From an uncultured Phycisphaerales bacterium (GTDB taxonomy: Bacteria > Planctomycetota > Phycisphaerae > WQYP01): 35,271 nt of DNA. The translations under genes and the position numbers were made by a program. The stretch lies in the NCBI GenBank assembly GCA_903845195.1, contig CAIMWO010000050.1, positions 1 through 35,271 of the forward strand, in the 5' to 3' direction. The notes under the pieces are model-generated. The model was not told the DNA's origin, ran no database searches, and saw nothing but the letters and a program-made list of their open reading frames with translations. Shown piece by piece: positions 6,202 through 13,461 of this stretch. Each line of letters opens with the position of its first letter. The stretch's first letter is position 1.

Positions 6202-7827
6202 TTACGTAGTCTTGCGCAGGACGATGACCAGGCCGGGAACTGCCTGGCGGTTTTCCATGCGGAGGGTGGCGGGAGTGATGCTGACTTCGGCGAAATTTTT
6301 CGCGCTGGCAAGGCCGCGGAGATAGCTGATTGAATGGGCGTAGCGGCGCGTTGGACAGAGCACGTAGCCGTCACCCTCGAGAAGTTCCAAGGTGAACGCG
6401 AGGACTCCACCGGGCCGCAGCGCTTGGGCGATGGTGGTGAAGATGGGGGCGAGGTCGCCAAAATAGATCAACACGTCGGCGGCGATGGCCAGATCAAAAC
6501 TGGCCGGGCGGGTTTGCAGGACTTGCAGAATGTCGTCGACGAGCAGCTCATCGTAAAGGTTGCGCTGGCGTGCTTTTTCAATCATTCCTGGCGAAAGATC
6601 GACACCGACGAGGCGGCGGCTGTGGGGTTTGAACAGCGGCGCGCACAGGCCGGTGCCGCAGCCGAGATCGATGATGTCGGCGCGCTGGGAGGGCGGGTTG
6701 GAAATGGCGGCGGCGCTGCGGAGCGCTTCGTAGATCAGTTCGGGCCCGCGGTATTGGAGCGTTTCGACGAGGTGGCGATCGAAGCGTTCGGCGAGTCCAT
6801 CAAAGAGGCCGCGGATATGCTCGGCCGGCGCGACAGACGGGACATCCACGCCGGTGATGGCGGCGATGTGATACTGAATCAGCGGCGCATCCGCGCCGCG
6901 CTTGAGCGCTTCATGGAACATGAGCAGTGCGCCGTCTTTGTCCTGAGTTCTTTCGAGCGCCATCGCGAGATTCTGATAGGGTTCGGGACGTTCAGGATGC
7001 AGCGCGACAGCGCGGCGATAGCACGCCACAGCTTCGCTGAATTCGCCCTTTTCTTCCATGGCTTTGCCGAGGTTGCTGTGGGCGAGGGCGTATTCTGGAT
7101 TGATGCGAATGGACTCGCGGTACGATGCGGCGGCGGCATCGATGTGGCCTTGATCGCGGAGGGCATTGCCGAGGCAGTTGTGGGCGATGGCGTCGTCCGG
7201 GCGAAGGCGAATGACTTGGCGGAAGCATTCGATTGCGGCATCGATTTCGCTGAGTTCATGCAGGACAACGCCGAGATTTCCGAGTGTTTCGACATCATCG
7301 GGCTGCAGCGCCAGGGCCTGCCGATAGGCGGCGAGGGCTTCGTTGCGGCGGCCCAGAGTTTTCAATGCGTTGCCGAGGTTATAGAGTGCCTGCGGATGTG
7401 CCGGCTGAAGGGTGAGCACGTGCTGGTAAGAGGCGAGTGCGTCATCGAGGCGGCGTTGCTGCTGCAGGATCACGCCGAGATTGTAGTGAGCATTGACGTG
7501 GTGTGGATCGATGGCGGCGGCGCGGCGGCAGAAGGCTTCGGCTTCGTCGAGGCGGTCGAGGCGGCGATAGACTTCGGCGAGCTCGGCGTGGATGGCGGCA
7601 TTTTGCGGGGCATATGCGGTGGCCTTGCGGAGCAGGAGGGCGGCGGCGTCGTAGCGTTTGACTTGAAAGGCGAGCAGGCCCAGCCGATGCAGGGCGTCGA
7701 CCTGGTTGGGATCGTCGGTGAGGATTTGCTTGTAGAGGAGTTCGGCTTCCTGAAGGCGGCCGGCCTGGTGGTGCTCCATGGCGCGCTGGAGGCGTGGGGC
7801 GTGGGCGGTGGAAGTGGGCTTGGACAT
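6202..7827 (-). CDS. TPR-repeat protein with C-terminal SAM-dependent methyltransferase domain
   Basis: 541 aa. Residues about 10-320 are a run of eight to nine tetratricopeptide repeats of 34 residues with the A..LG.....G....A...Y..AL...P pattern. They are followed by a class I methyltransferase: DIIDLGCGTGL (motif I, residues 385-394), VGVDLSPGM (407-415), an acidic DD pair at 431-432 and RPGG near 471. TPR-methyltransferase fusions of this kind are frequent in Planctomycetota and Proteobacteria; substrates are mostly unknown and may be proteins or glycan intermediates. No signal peptide, so probably cytosolic. It is convergent with lexA, and the phased T-tracts at 7935-8069 lie in its upstream region. 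A long open frame on the opposite strand is a GC-driven shadow. Confidence 0.92.
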   Translation of the reverse strand: MSKPTSTAHAPRLQRAMEHHQAGRLQEAELLYKQILTDDPNQVDALHRLGLLAFQVKRYDAAALLLRKATAYAPQNAAIHAELAEVYRRLDRLDEAEAFCRRAAAIDPHHVNAHYNLGVILQQQRRLDDALASYQHVLTLQPAHPQALYNLGNALKTLGRRNEALAAYRQALALQPDDVETLGNLGVVLHELSEIDAAIECFRQVIRLRPDDAIAHNCLGNALRDQGHIDAAAASYRESIRINPEYALAHSNLGKAMEEKGEFSEAVACYRRAVALHPERPEPYQNLAMALERTQDKDGALLMFHEALKRGADAPLIQYHIAAITGVDVPSVAPAEHIRGLFDGLAERFDRHLVETLQYRGPELIYEALRSAAAISNPPSQRADIIDLGCGTGLCAPLFKPHSRRLVGVDLSPGMIEKARQRNLYDELLVDDILQVLQTRPASFDLAIAADVLIYFGDLAPIFTTIAQALRPGGVLAFTLELLEGDGYVLCPTRRYAHSISYLRGLASAKNFAEVSITPATLRMENRQAVPGLVIVLRKTT

Positions 7828-7886
7828 TGAAGGCGATCATACCGGCGGGTTGGGGCGCGAACAAACGAGGGAGGGCGTGGGGAGCG

Positions 7887-7917
7887 AATTCAGAGTTCAG
7901 AATTCAGAGTTCAGAAT
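7887..7917. repeat. Two tandem 14-bp units plus a partial
   Basis: The unit AATTCAGAGTTCAG occurs at 7887-7900 and 7901-7914 and begins a third time. It belongs to the class of word-like intergenic repeats described in the findings. Confidence 0.85.
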
Positions 7918-7934
7918 GGGGGTGGGGAGGGGCG

Positions 7935-8069
7935 TTTTTGGGGTGGGTTTGGGCGAGCCGATTTGGATCGATTTGGAACGATTTTTGATCGGTTTTGGCG
8001 CGCTTTTGAGATGTTTTTGGTGTGTTTTTTATGTTTTGGAGTGTTTTTTTTGAGTTTTTGCAGCGATTT
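7935..8069. other. Helically phased T-tracts (predicted curved DNA), copy 2
   Basis: Thirteen T-runs of three to eight are centred at about 7937, 7949, 7963, 7973, 7984, 7994.5, 8005.5, 8016, 8027.5, 8035.5, 8047.5, 8057 and 8068, a mean spacing of 10.9 bp. It lies between the divergent TPR-methyltransferase and LRR genes. Parts such as TTTGGATCGATTT resemble the reverse complement of the 5083-5161 element (CGATCCAAAA), so the two look related in sequence as well as in spacing. Open frames through it encode only low-complexity peptides. Confidence 0.78.
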
Positions 8070-8169
8070 GGTGAGATGGCGGGACCACCAATGGACAAAA
8101 ATGGGCACAAATTTGTTTGGGGTTTTGTTGGTGGGGTTAATTGGTGGGTGGGATGCTGGCGGTGTGAGG

Positions 8170-8212
8170 AAAAATGGAAAATAGAAAATGAAAAATAGAA
8201 AATAGAAAAATG
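8170..8212. repeat. A-rich word-like tandem repeat
   Basis: Variants of the unit GAAAATA(G) are repeated about five times with small changes. It lies about 70 bp before the LRR gene. The rest of 7830-8282 is G/T-rich and without a supported gene. Confidence 0.7.
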
Positions 8213-8282
8213 GGAAGGGGCACGAGGGAGCTGGGGGAGGGGCGTTGATTGGGGAGTGGGGGAGTGGGATGATGGGGGTGTT

Positions 8283-9680
8283 ATGACAACGAGGACATCG
8301 GTGAGTGAGCCTGCCTGTTATTGCCGCCGGTGCGGGTACGATTTACGCGCGGCGACGAGTCGTTGCCCGGAGTGCGGGCGGGAATTTGATCCGGCCGATC
8401 CGCGCACGTTTCGCAGACGGCCGCCGCGCGGGGCGGTGTGGCGCTGGGGAAGACGGGTGCTCTTGACGGTGCTGGTTCTGTGCGTGATGCTGGCGAGTGT
8501 ATGGGGGTGGTTGTATTGGGGGTGGAAGAGTGAGCAGCGGGCGCTGGATAAGATGGGGGTAAGTTCGACCAGCGTCGAGCCGCTGGGTGGAAAGAAGCTC
8601 CAAGCCTATCTGGGTTCAAGCGGATGGGTGCTGGATCGGGTGACGCATTTGAATTTACGGTGGAACACCACTGACGGCGATCTTGCTCAGCTCAAGGAAT
8701 TTCCGTGGCTCGGAAGTGTTTTCCTGGGCTATCGGCCGGATGAAATTGTGGACCCCGGCATTAGGACCGAAGGACCCTTGCCCAGCGACTTGGATTACCA
8801 GATTACCGATGCGGGCATGATTCACTTTGAGGGACTCAAACCACTGCTGAGAGTTGACTTGCACGACATCAAGGTTAGCGATGCGGGCTTAGTCCATCTC
8901 AAGGACCTCACGGGTCTTCAAATGCTCGATTTGAGCGGAACCGGGATTACTGATGCAGGATTGGTCTATCTGAAAGACCTCAAGGACCTTCAGCGCCTCA
9001 AATTGAGTGGAACGAAGATCACTAGCGACGGACTGATTCATCTCAAGGATCTGAGATGTCTTCAAAGCCTCTACTTGAAAGGCACAGAGATTACCGATGC
9101 GGGCCTGATTTATCTTAAGGAACTCAAGCGGCTCGAGATTCTGAATTTGAACCAGACGAAGATTACCGATGCAGGCTTGGCGTCTCTTAAGGATCTCATG
9201 GGTCTCCAACACCTGGGGCTGCAGGCCACGTGCATTACCGATGCAGGCCTGTGCCAACTCAAGGGTCTTAAAGTACTCAAGAGCCTCGACTTGAGCAAGA
9301 CGCAAATTTCCGATCAGGCATTGGTCTGCCTTAGGGATCACCTTGGGCTGGACGTACTTTCGCTGGCGGCTACGCGTGTGACTGATGCGGGTCTGACTGA
9401 ACTTGAGAATCTTAAGGAACTGAGGCACTTAAACCTGAGTGATACTCAGGTGAGTGATGCGGGGTTGGATCACCTTAGAGTTCTCGATCGCCTTACTGTC
9501 ATTTACATGACGAGGACGAAGGTGACTGCTGCGGGGTTCAAAGCGCTTCGCATCGCATTGCCGAAGGCGATCGTCGTGGAATATCCTGCAGATGTAGGGA
9601 AGAGACCATTCGCTTCTCGGTCTTGTTATTTTCCCGAAAGAAATGGCCCTAAGATCTATCCCCGAGTACAAACTGACTGA
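8283..9680 (+). CDS. Membrane protein with N-terminal zinc ribbon and leucine-rich repeats
   Basis: 465 aa from the ATG at 8283; an in-frame ATG at 8256 would add nine unlikely residues. Order: a zinc ribbon CYCRRCGYDL...CPECG (Cys14, 17, 28, 31), an Arg-rich stretch, one transmembrane helix (about residues 59-80, VLLTVLVLCVMLASVWGWLY), a linker, then eleven 24-residue leucine-rich repeats of the form ITDAGLxxLKxLxxLxxLxL. The ribbon would sit in the cytosol and the repeats outside. Such ribbon-TM-LRR proteins are numerous in Planctomycetota; partners are unknown, protein binding is inferred from LRRs. The 72-bp repeat is visible at DNA level. The last 30 residues are not LRR-like and overlap the next gene by 38 nt. 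Confidence 0.9.
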   Translation: MTTRTSVSEPACYCRRCGYDLRAATSRCPECGREFDPADPRTFRRRPPRGAVWRWGRRVLLTVLVLCVMLASVWGWLYWGWKSEQRALDKMGVSSTSVEPLGGKKLQAYLGSSGWVLDRVTHLNLRWNTTDGDLAQLKEFPWLGSVFLGYRPDEIVDPGIRTEGPLPSDLDYQITDAGMIHFEGLKPLLRVDLHDIKVSDAGLVHLKDLTGLQMLDLSGTGITDAGLVYLKDLKDLQRLKLSGTKITSDGLIHLKDLRCLQSLYLKGTEITDAGLIYLKELKRLEILNLNQTKITDAGLASLKDLMGLQHLGLQATCITDAGLCQLKGLKVLKSLDLSKTQISDQALVCLRDHLGLDVLSLAATRVTDAGLTELENLKELRHLNLSDTQVSDAGLDHLRVLDRLTVIYMTRTKVTAAGFKALRIALPKAIVVEYPADVGKRPFASRSCYFPERNGPKIYPRVQTD

Positions 9681-9954
9681 GCTAACTGCTCAGGGTTGGC
9701 CTCAGTTTGTGGTTATAAAGGACAATACCAACTGCGATGATTTGCGTAAGCTAATCACTAACCTGCGACATGGTACCGCCCACGCAAGTATTGAGTTCGA
9801 AGATACTGGCGGCAAGATTGACCAAGTCACAATTAGAAACCAATACCAAGACATCAACTGGCAAGTCAAGATCACTGTAACGAATCTGCGTGATTTCGTT
9901 CAACGATTCGCGGCACTGCTCTCAGACGAAAAAGTGTTTCCTGACGACCTCTAG
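9643..9954 (+). CDS. Small protein with a HEPN-like RxxxxH motif, probably a C-terminal fragment
   Basis: 103 aa. Residues 38-54 read ITNLRHGTAHASIEFED, giving Arg42-x4-His47, the signature of HEPN RNases, followed by a beta-rich segment and a helix LRDFVQRFAALL. This order resembles the C-terminal half of the pEK499_p136-type HEPN family (LRNxxAHxNIEF... DLRxFxxxF, recalled). The N-terminal helices expected for a full HEPN domain are short, so this may be a remnant whose start was replaced when it came to lie behind the LRR gene. It overlaps the LRR end by 38 nt. Function as a toxin is inference only. Confidence 0.45.
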   Translation: MALRSIPEYKLTELTAQGWPQFVVIKDNTNCDDLRKLITNLRHGTAHASIEFEDTGGKIDQVTIRNQYQDINWQVKITVTNLRDFVQRFAALLSDEKVFPDDL

Positions 9955-10008
9955 TGGTCGCCCTTCTTTATGCCAGTATTCTCTGTGGTAAACACAGGAC
10001 CACGACGC

Positions 10009-10041
10009 ATGCTTGACGGGTCCCCGCGCCCCGTAGAGCAT
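10009..10041. repeat. REP-like palindrome, family A copy 1
   Basis: Arms ATGCTtgACGGG (10009-10020) and CCCGTagAGCAT (10030-10041), followed by GGCACCCGAT. Related copies lie at 10091-10125, 11483-11514 and 21081-21112, all intergenic and all followed by GGCAC(A/C)CG. Confidence 0.8.
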
Positions 10042-10090
10042 GGCACCCGATTTTTAGTGATGCTTTAGTTTGTGGGGTTTGCTCGCGAGG

Positions 10091-10125
10091 CATGCTTACC
10101 CCGCGGACCGCGCGGGGTAAGCATG
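10091..10125. repeat. REP-like palindrome, family A copy 2
   Basis: A perfect 15-bp inverted repeat, CATGCTTACCCCGCG (10091-10105) and CGCGGGGTAAGCATG (10111-10125), with a 5-nt loop. It is preceded by GGTTTGCTCGCGAGG, shared with copy 3, and followed by GCACCCGATG. Confidence 0.88.
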
Positions 10126-10146
10126 GCACCCGATGCGGGGGGATGT

Positions 10147-10215
10147 CAGGCGAAGTATCCGGATTTTACGTTGACGGACATGTATAACGTGCTCGAGAAG
10201 TTGCGGGAGAATCAA
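10147..10215 (+). pseudogene. C-terminal scar of an MmeI-like (type IIL) restriction-modification protein
   Basis: The frame reads CQAKYPDFTLTDMYNVLEKL and then REN. This resembles the conserved late segment of MmeI-like DNA methyltransferase/nuclease fusions (HPDLTLTGMYNVLEKLRxGE, recalled). The open frame starts inside REP-like copy 2 and ends in the 86-bp repeat, so neither flank belongs to the enzyme. An N-terminal piece of the same kind of protein lies at 3047-3131 on the other strand. The remnant is short and the call rests on one motif. Confidence 0.5.
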
Positions 10216-10246
10216 GAGGGTCGAGACAGAGCCGGTGCGTCCTCTT

Positions 10247-10332
10247 TAAAAGCTTCTAAAAGAACCCCATTCTCAGTCATGCAATTGGCGGTCGAAAGGT
10301 TCTTGGAGGAAGTAAATTTAGAGTCTTTAAGT
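10247..10332. repeat. 86-bp imperfect repeat, copy 1
   Basis: It aligns without gaps to 11177-11262 at about 81 percent by eye (16 differences in 86). Both begin TAAAAGCTTCT and end with GGAAGTAAATTTAGAG and (C/T)CT(C/T)TAAGT. The ends are roughly inverted to each other (TTAAAAGCTTCTAAA against TTAAAGACTCTAAA), as in miniature inverted-repeat elements. The pair brackets the M48 peptidase gene. Confidence 0.7.
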
Positions 10333-10354
10333 CGTTCAGATGCTGGCTTCTACC

Positions 10355-11152
10355 TCATGCAGGAACGGTGGCTATAGATCTCGCAGGTGAGAGCATCGCA
10401 GTCTGGGAAAACTCTTCCAGATTCAACAGACGAGAGCCTGCAGGTGGATGGGACATATATTGTTTGATCAGCCAGCCGGAAATCCCTGAGTAAATGGCTT
10501 TTGATTCCTCCACCAGTGCATCGTCTGAAAGGCGCAGGTGGAGGTGGCGCGTTACGCAGAGTTTACGAATAAGTGTCTTGGCCGCCTCGAGATCATTGGC
10601 CGCGATCAGACCTGCATTGTCGCAGGTGAGTTCCCGAGCGGCTTTGTACTGAACGGGCTTATAGCGCTCAAAAATTCCACGCATGCCATGGTCCAGCACG
10701 CTATGGCAAAGCTCGTGCCCCAGAAGTGCACGCAATTCGGCGGGGTCATCGATAATGCCAGCTAACAGTTCCGAGAGGATGACCACGACGCGTTTTCTTG
10801 CAAATTTCATCGCAAAGGCATTGGCCGTTCCGCTGGGAATGATGATGACCCGGTAGGTATTGGGAACATTGAACCGCTGGCAGACGGATTCCAGGGCCCC
10901 ATGCACCTCGGGAAGCTGGGTTCGGGAGACCGTGGCGCCAATCGCTTGAAGTTTCCGCACGTTGTATTCGGCAAGCAGGCTATTTATTGCCCATCCTGCA
11001 AAGGCAACAATCAGGAATACTCCCCAGGTGGCGGCCGACACGATAACCAGCAGCAACCAGATGATGATGTTGACGAATGTCACTTTGAAGCGTTGCTTAC
11101 GCTCCCGCTCTGAGATGCAATCGGCGAATGATTGAATGGGGCGTGTGGTCAT
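10355..11152 (-). CDS. M48-family membrane metallopeptidase
   Basis: 265 aa. Two neighbouring hydrophobic segments (about residues 25-40 and 42-60) anchor it in the membrane. Zinc-binding HELCH lies at residues 146-150 and the third ligand is Glu174 in AARELTCDNAG, with Asp178 four residues on; HPPAGSRLLNL near the end is the usual M48 tail. The relatives HtpX and Ste24/Oma1-type enzymes degrade misfolded membrane proteins; this one is shorter than HtpX and its substrate is unknown. It stands alone, framed by the 86-bp repeats, which begin 25 bp before its start and end 22 bp beyond its stop. Confidence 0.9.
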   Translation of the reverse strand: MTTRPIQSFADCISERERKQRFKVTFVNIIIWLLLVIVSAATWGVFLIVAFAGWAINSLLAEYNVRKLQAIGATVSRTQLPEVHGALESVCQRFNVPNTYRVIIIPSGTANAFAMKFARKRVVVILSELLAGIIDDPAELRALLGHELCHSVLDHGMRGIFERYKPVQYKAARELTCDNAGLIAANDLEAAKTLIRKLCVTRHLHLRLSDDALVEESKAIYSGISGWLIKQYMSHPPAGSRLLNLEEFSQTAMLSPARSIATVPA

Positions 11153-11176
11153 GATCTGTCCTTCTTCTCAAGAACC

Positions 11177-11262
11177 TAAAAGCTTCTCAGAGAACCTCAT
11201 TCACGCCCACGCAATAGGCGGCCGAGAGGGTCCTAGAGGAAGTAAATTTAGAGCCTCTAAGT
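11177..11262. repeat. 86-bp imperfect repeat, copy 2
   Basis: Second copy of the repeat at 10247-10332, in the same orientation, directly upstream of the M48 gene. See copy 1 for the alignment. Confidence 0.7.
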
Positions 11263-11482
11263 TGAAATGCCCTAACCGTTCGCGGAATTATGAATGAACG
11301 TTGTTTTGGCGTCCAGTTCTCTCGCATTGGCGAGCGGCGTCTTCCGATATGAAACGTGGTGAGCATGGGGAACACGGAGGTGGGGAGAATGTGAGTTATG
11401 AGTCTTAAGTTGGGGGCTATGAGTGGAGGTGATTGGGTGAGGGTGAGGTTCTGTTTGAAATTGCTTGGTTTGCTCGCGAGGC

Positions 11483-11514
11483 ATGCCCGATGGGGCCCCT
11501 GCCCCGTAAGGCAT
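11483..11514. repeat. REP-like palindrome, family A copy 3
   Basis: Arms ATGCC...GGGG and CCCC...GGCAT around a short loop. It is preceded by GGTTTGCTCGCGAGGC as in copy 2 and followed by GGCACACGA. Together with word-like sequence at about 11391-11425 it fills the gap 11263-11600, in which I see no gene. Confidence 0.75.
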
Positions 11515-11600
11515 GGCACACGAAAGGGGACTCCCAGACACATCAAACGGGACTCCCGGAGTTTCGCCCTGGTCCACGGAATAGCGAGATTTCGGGCTCG

Positions 11601-11630
11601 TTGACCGGGGTGGGTGAGGGCGGGTATAGT
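11601..11630 (+). promoter_or_regulatory. Sigma-70-like promoter of rpsD
   Basis: TTGACC (11601-11606), an 18-nt spacer and TATAGT (11625-11630). The leader to the rpsD start is about 135 nt. Confidence 0.7.
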
Positions 11631-11719
11631 ACGTAGCTTGAAATCCGCCGAAAAGGCCCGAGAGTCGAGTAGACACCCGGGTACGCCGGCTTCATATTGC
11701 AGGGACGGTATATCCGCGT

Positions 11720-11745
11720 GATCAGCGGTCTTTGGCCGCTGGATC
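11720..11745 (+). promoter_or_regulatory. Hairpin in the rpsD leader
   Basis: The stem CAGCGG (11723-11728) and CCGCTG (11736-11741), with outer GAT/ATC pairing, lies 30 nt before the start region. S4 controls its own mRNA in several bacteria, so an autoregulatory site is possible, but no known S4 leader fold was recognised. Confidence 0.35.
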
Positions 11746-11774
11746 GATGCACGGAGCCCTCCCCAGGAGTTTTC

Positions 11775-12377
11775 ATGTCCCGTTACACCGGACCGAAGGT
11801 CCGCCTTTCCCGCCGTCTCGGCGTTGCGATCGCCGATCTCCCCAAGCACACGAAATTTGGTGATTCATTTTCGCCTCCGGGCATGCACGGCTTCCGCAAG
11901 GCCCGGCAATCGGAGTACGGCGTTCGTCTGCAGGAAAAGCAGCGGATGAAGGCGCACTATTCCGTGCTGGAGAAGCAATTCCGCCGGTACATGGCGGCGG
12001 CCAAGAAGGCCAAGGGCAACACGGCGATCACGCTGAAGCAGTTGCTGGAGACGCGGCTGGATAATGTAGTGCGGCGGCTGGGCGTGGTGCGTTCGGTCTG
12101 GTCGGCGCGGCAGTTGGTGGCGCATGGTCATGTGAAGGTGAACGGGAAGAAGACGGACATTCCGTCGTTTGCCGTCGAACCGGGCATGACGATCACGTTT
12201 AAGGAAAAAACGCACAAGATGCTGCGGGAGAATATGGAGTCGATTGCTGGGCATCAGACGCCGGCGTGGATGGACTTTAATCCGGCGCAAATGGAAGCCA
12301 AGTGCGTGGCGTTGCCGACGCCGGAGCAGATTCCGTTCGAGATCAATGCGAATTTGATCATCGAATTCTATCGTTGA
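11775..12377 (+). CDS. rpsD: 30S ribosomal protein S4
   Basis: 200 aa. S4 binds 16S rRNA early in small-subunit assembly. The start MSRYTGPKVRLSRRLG, the central LKQLLETRLDNVVRRLG and the S4 RNA-binding domain SARQLVAHGHVKVNGKKTDI are all clear. The C-terminus ends NLIIEFYR, close to the usual NLIVEFYSR. An in-frame start at 11697 would add unrelated residues; the ATG at 11775 has CAGGAG at 11764-11769. It stands alone here, not within an alpha operon with rpsK, rpsM and rpoA, and has its own promoter and terminator. Confidence 0.97.
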   Translation: MSRYTGPKVRLSRRLGVAIADLPKHTKFGDSFSPPGMHGFRKARQSEYGVRLQEKQRMKAHYSVLEKQFRRYMAAAKKAKGNTAITLKQLLETRLDNVVRRLGVVRSVWSARQLVAHGHVKVNGKKTDIPSFAVEPGMTITFKEKTHKMLRENMESIAGHQTPAWMDFNPAQMEAKCVALPTPEQIPFEINANLIIEFYR

Positions 12378-12409
12378 TCGACGCTACGACATTTTGAAGA
12401 AGTCTCGAG

Positions 12410-12439
12410 GCCCGCGGATCTTATCCGCGGGCTTTTTTT
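12410..12439 (+). terminator. Rho-independent terminator of rpsD
   Basis: A perfect 10-bp stem GCCCGCGGAT/ATCCGCGGGC with a 3-nt loop, followed by seven T. Confidence 0.95.
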
Positions 12440-12502
12440 ATGCATGTTTGCGGGGGTGAGAGTCCGATAGGAGTAAGCGTAAGACGAGCGTGGAGGCTTG
12501 AA

Positions 12503-12841
12503 ATGAAGCTGGCAGCAATCACGACGATATCGCTCTTGGCGCTAGCGCTGGGGGGTTGCGGAGATCTCAATTCCGAGCATGCCAACCCGGTGGTAGTGTT
12601 TTGCGGACAAATTGCGGAGGGGTCGACGGGCGGGGGATCGGGGGACGGTTACGGGGCGTCGCAGCGGGTGGTGAATGACAAGCGGCCCGTCAATCGTGTT
12701 GCGGAACAACCCCAGCAGCCCCAGCAGCCGGTGCGCCAGATACCGGTAGCGGGGATTCCGGCCTCGAGTCCACGGGTGACGATGGTGCCGGTGGTGGTGT
12801 CAGCACGGCGTGCGGCCGAGCTGCCGATGACGCCGTGGTAA
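12503..12841 (+). CDS. Small putative lipoprotein
   Basis: 112 aa. MKLAAITTISLLALALGGC is a signal peptide with a lipobox ending LGGC, so the mature protein would start at Cys19 and be lipid-anchored. The rest is low-complexity: a Gly/Ser stretch, then QQPQQPQQP and Pro/Val-rich sequence. No domain recognised. GGAGG at 12492-12496 supports this start rather than the in-frame 12440. Confidence 0.7.
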   Translation: MKLAAITTISLLALALGGCGDLNSEHANPVVVFCGQIAEGSTGGGSGDGYGASQRVVNDKRPVNRVAEQPQQPQQPVRQIPVAGIPASSPRVTMVPVVVSARRAAELPMTPW

Positions 12842-12898
12842 GGCGCGAAGGGGATTCGATGCGCGTAGTCCCCGAGTTTTGATCCAGCCAATCAACAG

Positions 12899-12950
12899 CC
12901 GTTACAACCGTTACAGCCCGCTCACTCGTGAAACCGTTATAAGTAACGGT
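12899..12950. promoter_or_regulatory. Repeated CCGTTA motifs and palindrome upstream of the 13033 gene
   Basis: CCGTTACA occurs at 12899-12906 and 12908-12915, nine bases apart. A perfect palindrome ACCGTTA-taag-TAACGGT follows at 12933-12950. The arrangement looks like operator half-sites about 85-135 bp before a gene start; the regulator is unknown. Confidence 0.5.
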
Positions 12951-13032
12951 CTCTAAGCCGGTTGCGCTTTGCGCCTGGATTTGGCATCGACCTGCGGTGC
13001 ATGTTGCTTTCTCCCAAGTAAGGAGAAGAGAC

Positions 13033-13317
13033 ATGCAAGTAGGTAATGTTCAAAACACACTGATCGCGTTCGCCTTGTTCGATATGTGGACGGCCGGTAT
13101 GAACGGCGTCATTCAGAAGCAGCAACAGCAGCAGGCCGATCCGCTGGTGGCTGCGGCGGGGGCGGCATTTCAAAATTACATCAATATCATGGAAGGGCAA
13201 CATGCGGCGCAGATCAGCGGCGTGGCGGCGTACGCGCTGTCGCCCAGTGGGAAGGCGGCGGTTCCGGTAAGTACGCAGCAGATGGCGCCGTTTCTGGCGT
13301 TGAATGTGATGGCGTGA
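13033..13317 (+). CDS. Unrecognised small protein
   Basis: 94 aa. Not recognised. It has a strong Shine-Dalgarno (AAGGAGAAG at 13019-13027). There is no signal peptide. It has an amphipathic, Ala-rich helical pattern with a QKQQQQQ run and ends in a hydrophobic VPVSTQQMAPFLALNVMA. The G/C-rich third positions and the ribosome site support coding. It ends before a bidirectional hairpin. Confidence 0.65.
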   Translation: MQVGNVQNTLIAFALFDMWTAGMNGVIQKQQQQQADPLVAAAGAAFQNYINIMEGQHAAQISGVAAYALSPSGKAAVPVSTQQMAPFLALNVMA

Positions 13318-13400
13318 GCAAAGCGATGAATGTTAGACGATGCACGATGAATGGGGGGCCGTGCGGGTACTAGGGGCAATCTCTACGAGCACAAGACGAA

Positions 13401-13435
13401 AGACCCGCCGATGAAAGATGTCCATCGGTGGGTCT
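13401..13435. terminator. Bidirectional hairpin between convergent genes
   Basis: AGACCCGCCGATG (13401-13413) pairs with CATCGGTGGGTCT (13423-13435) apart from one G-T pair. It lies between the ends of the genes at 13317 and 13462; the T-run is weak on the plus side. Confidence 0.7.
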
Positions 13436-13461
13436 CTGTTTGAATTTCTGAGTTACGATTA

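Noticed and set aside
6334..7830. A 498-codon open frame on the plus strand opposite the TPR-methyltransferase gene
   Set aside because: It encodes an Ala/Gly/Val/Glu-rich sequence with no motif, exactly opposite a clear TPR gene; this is expected from GC-biased codons on the other strand.
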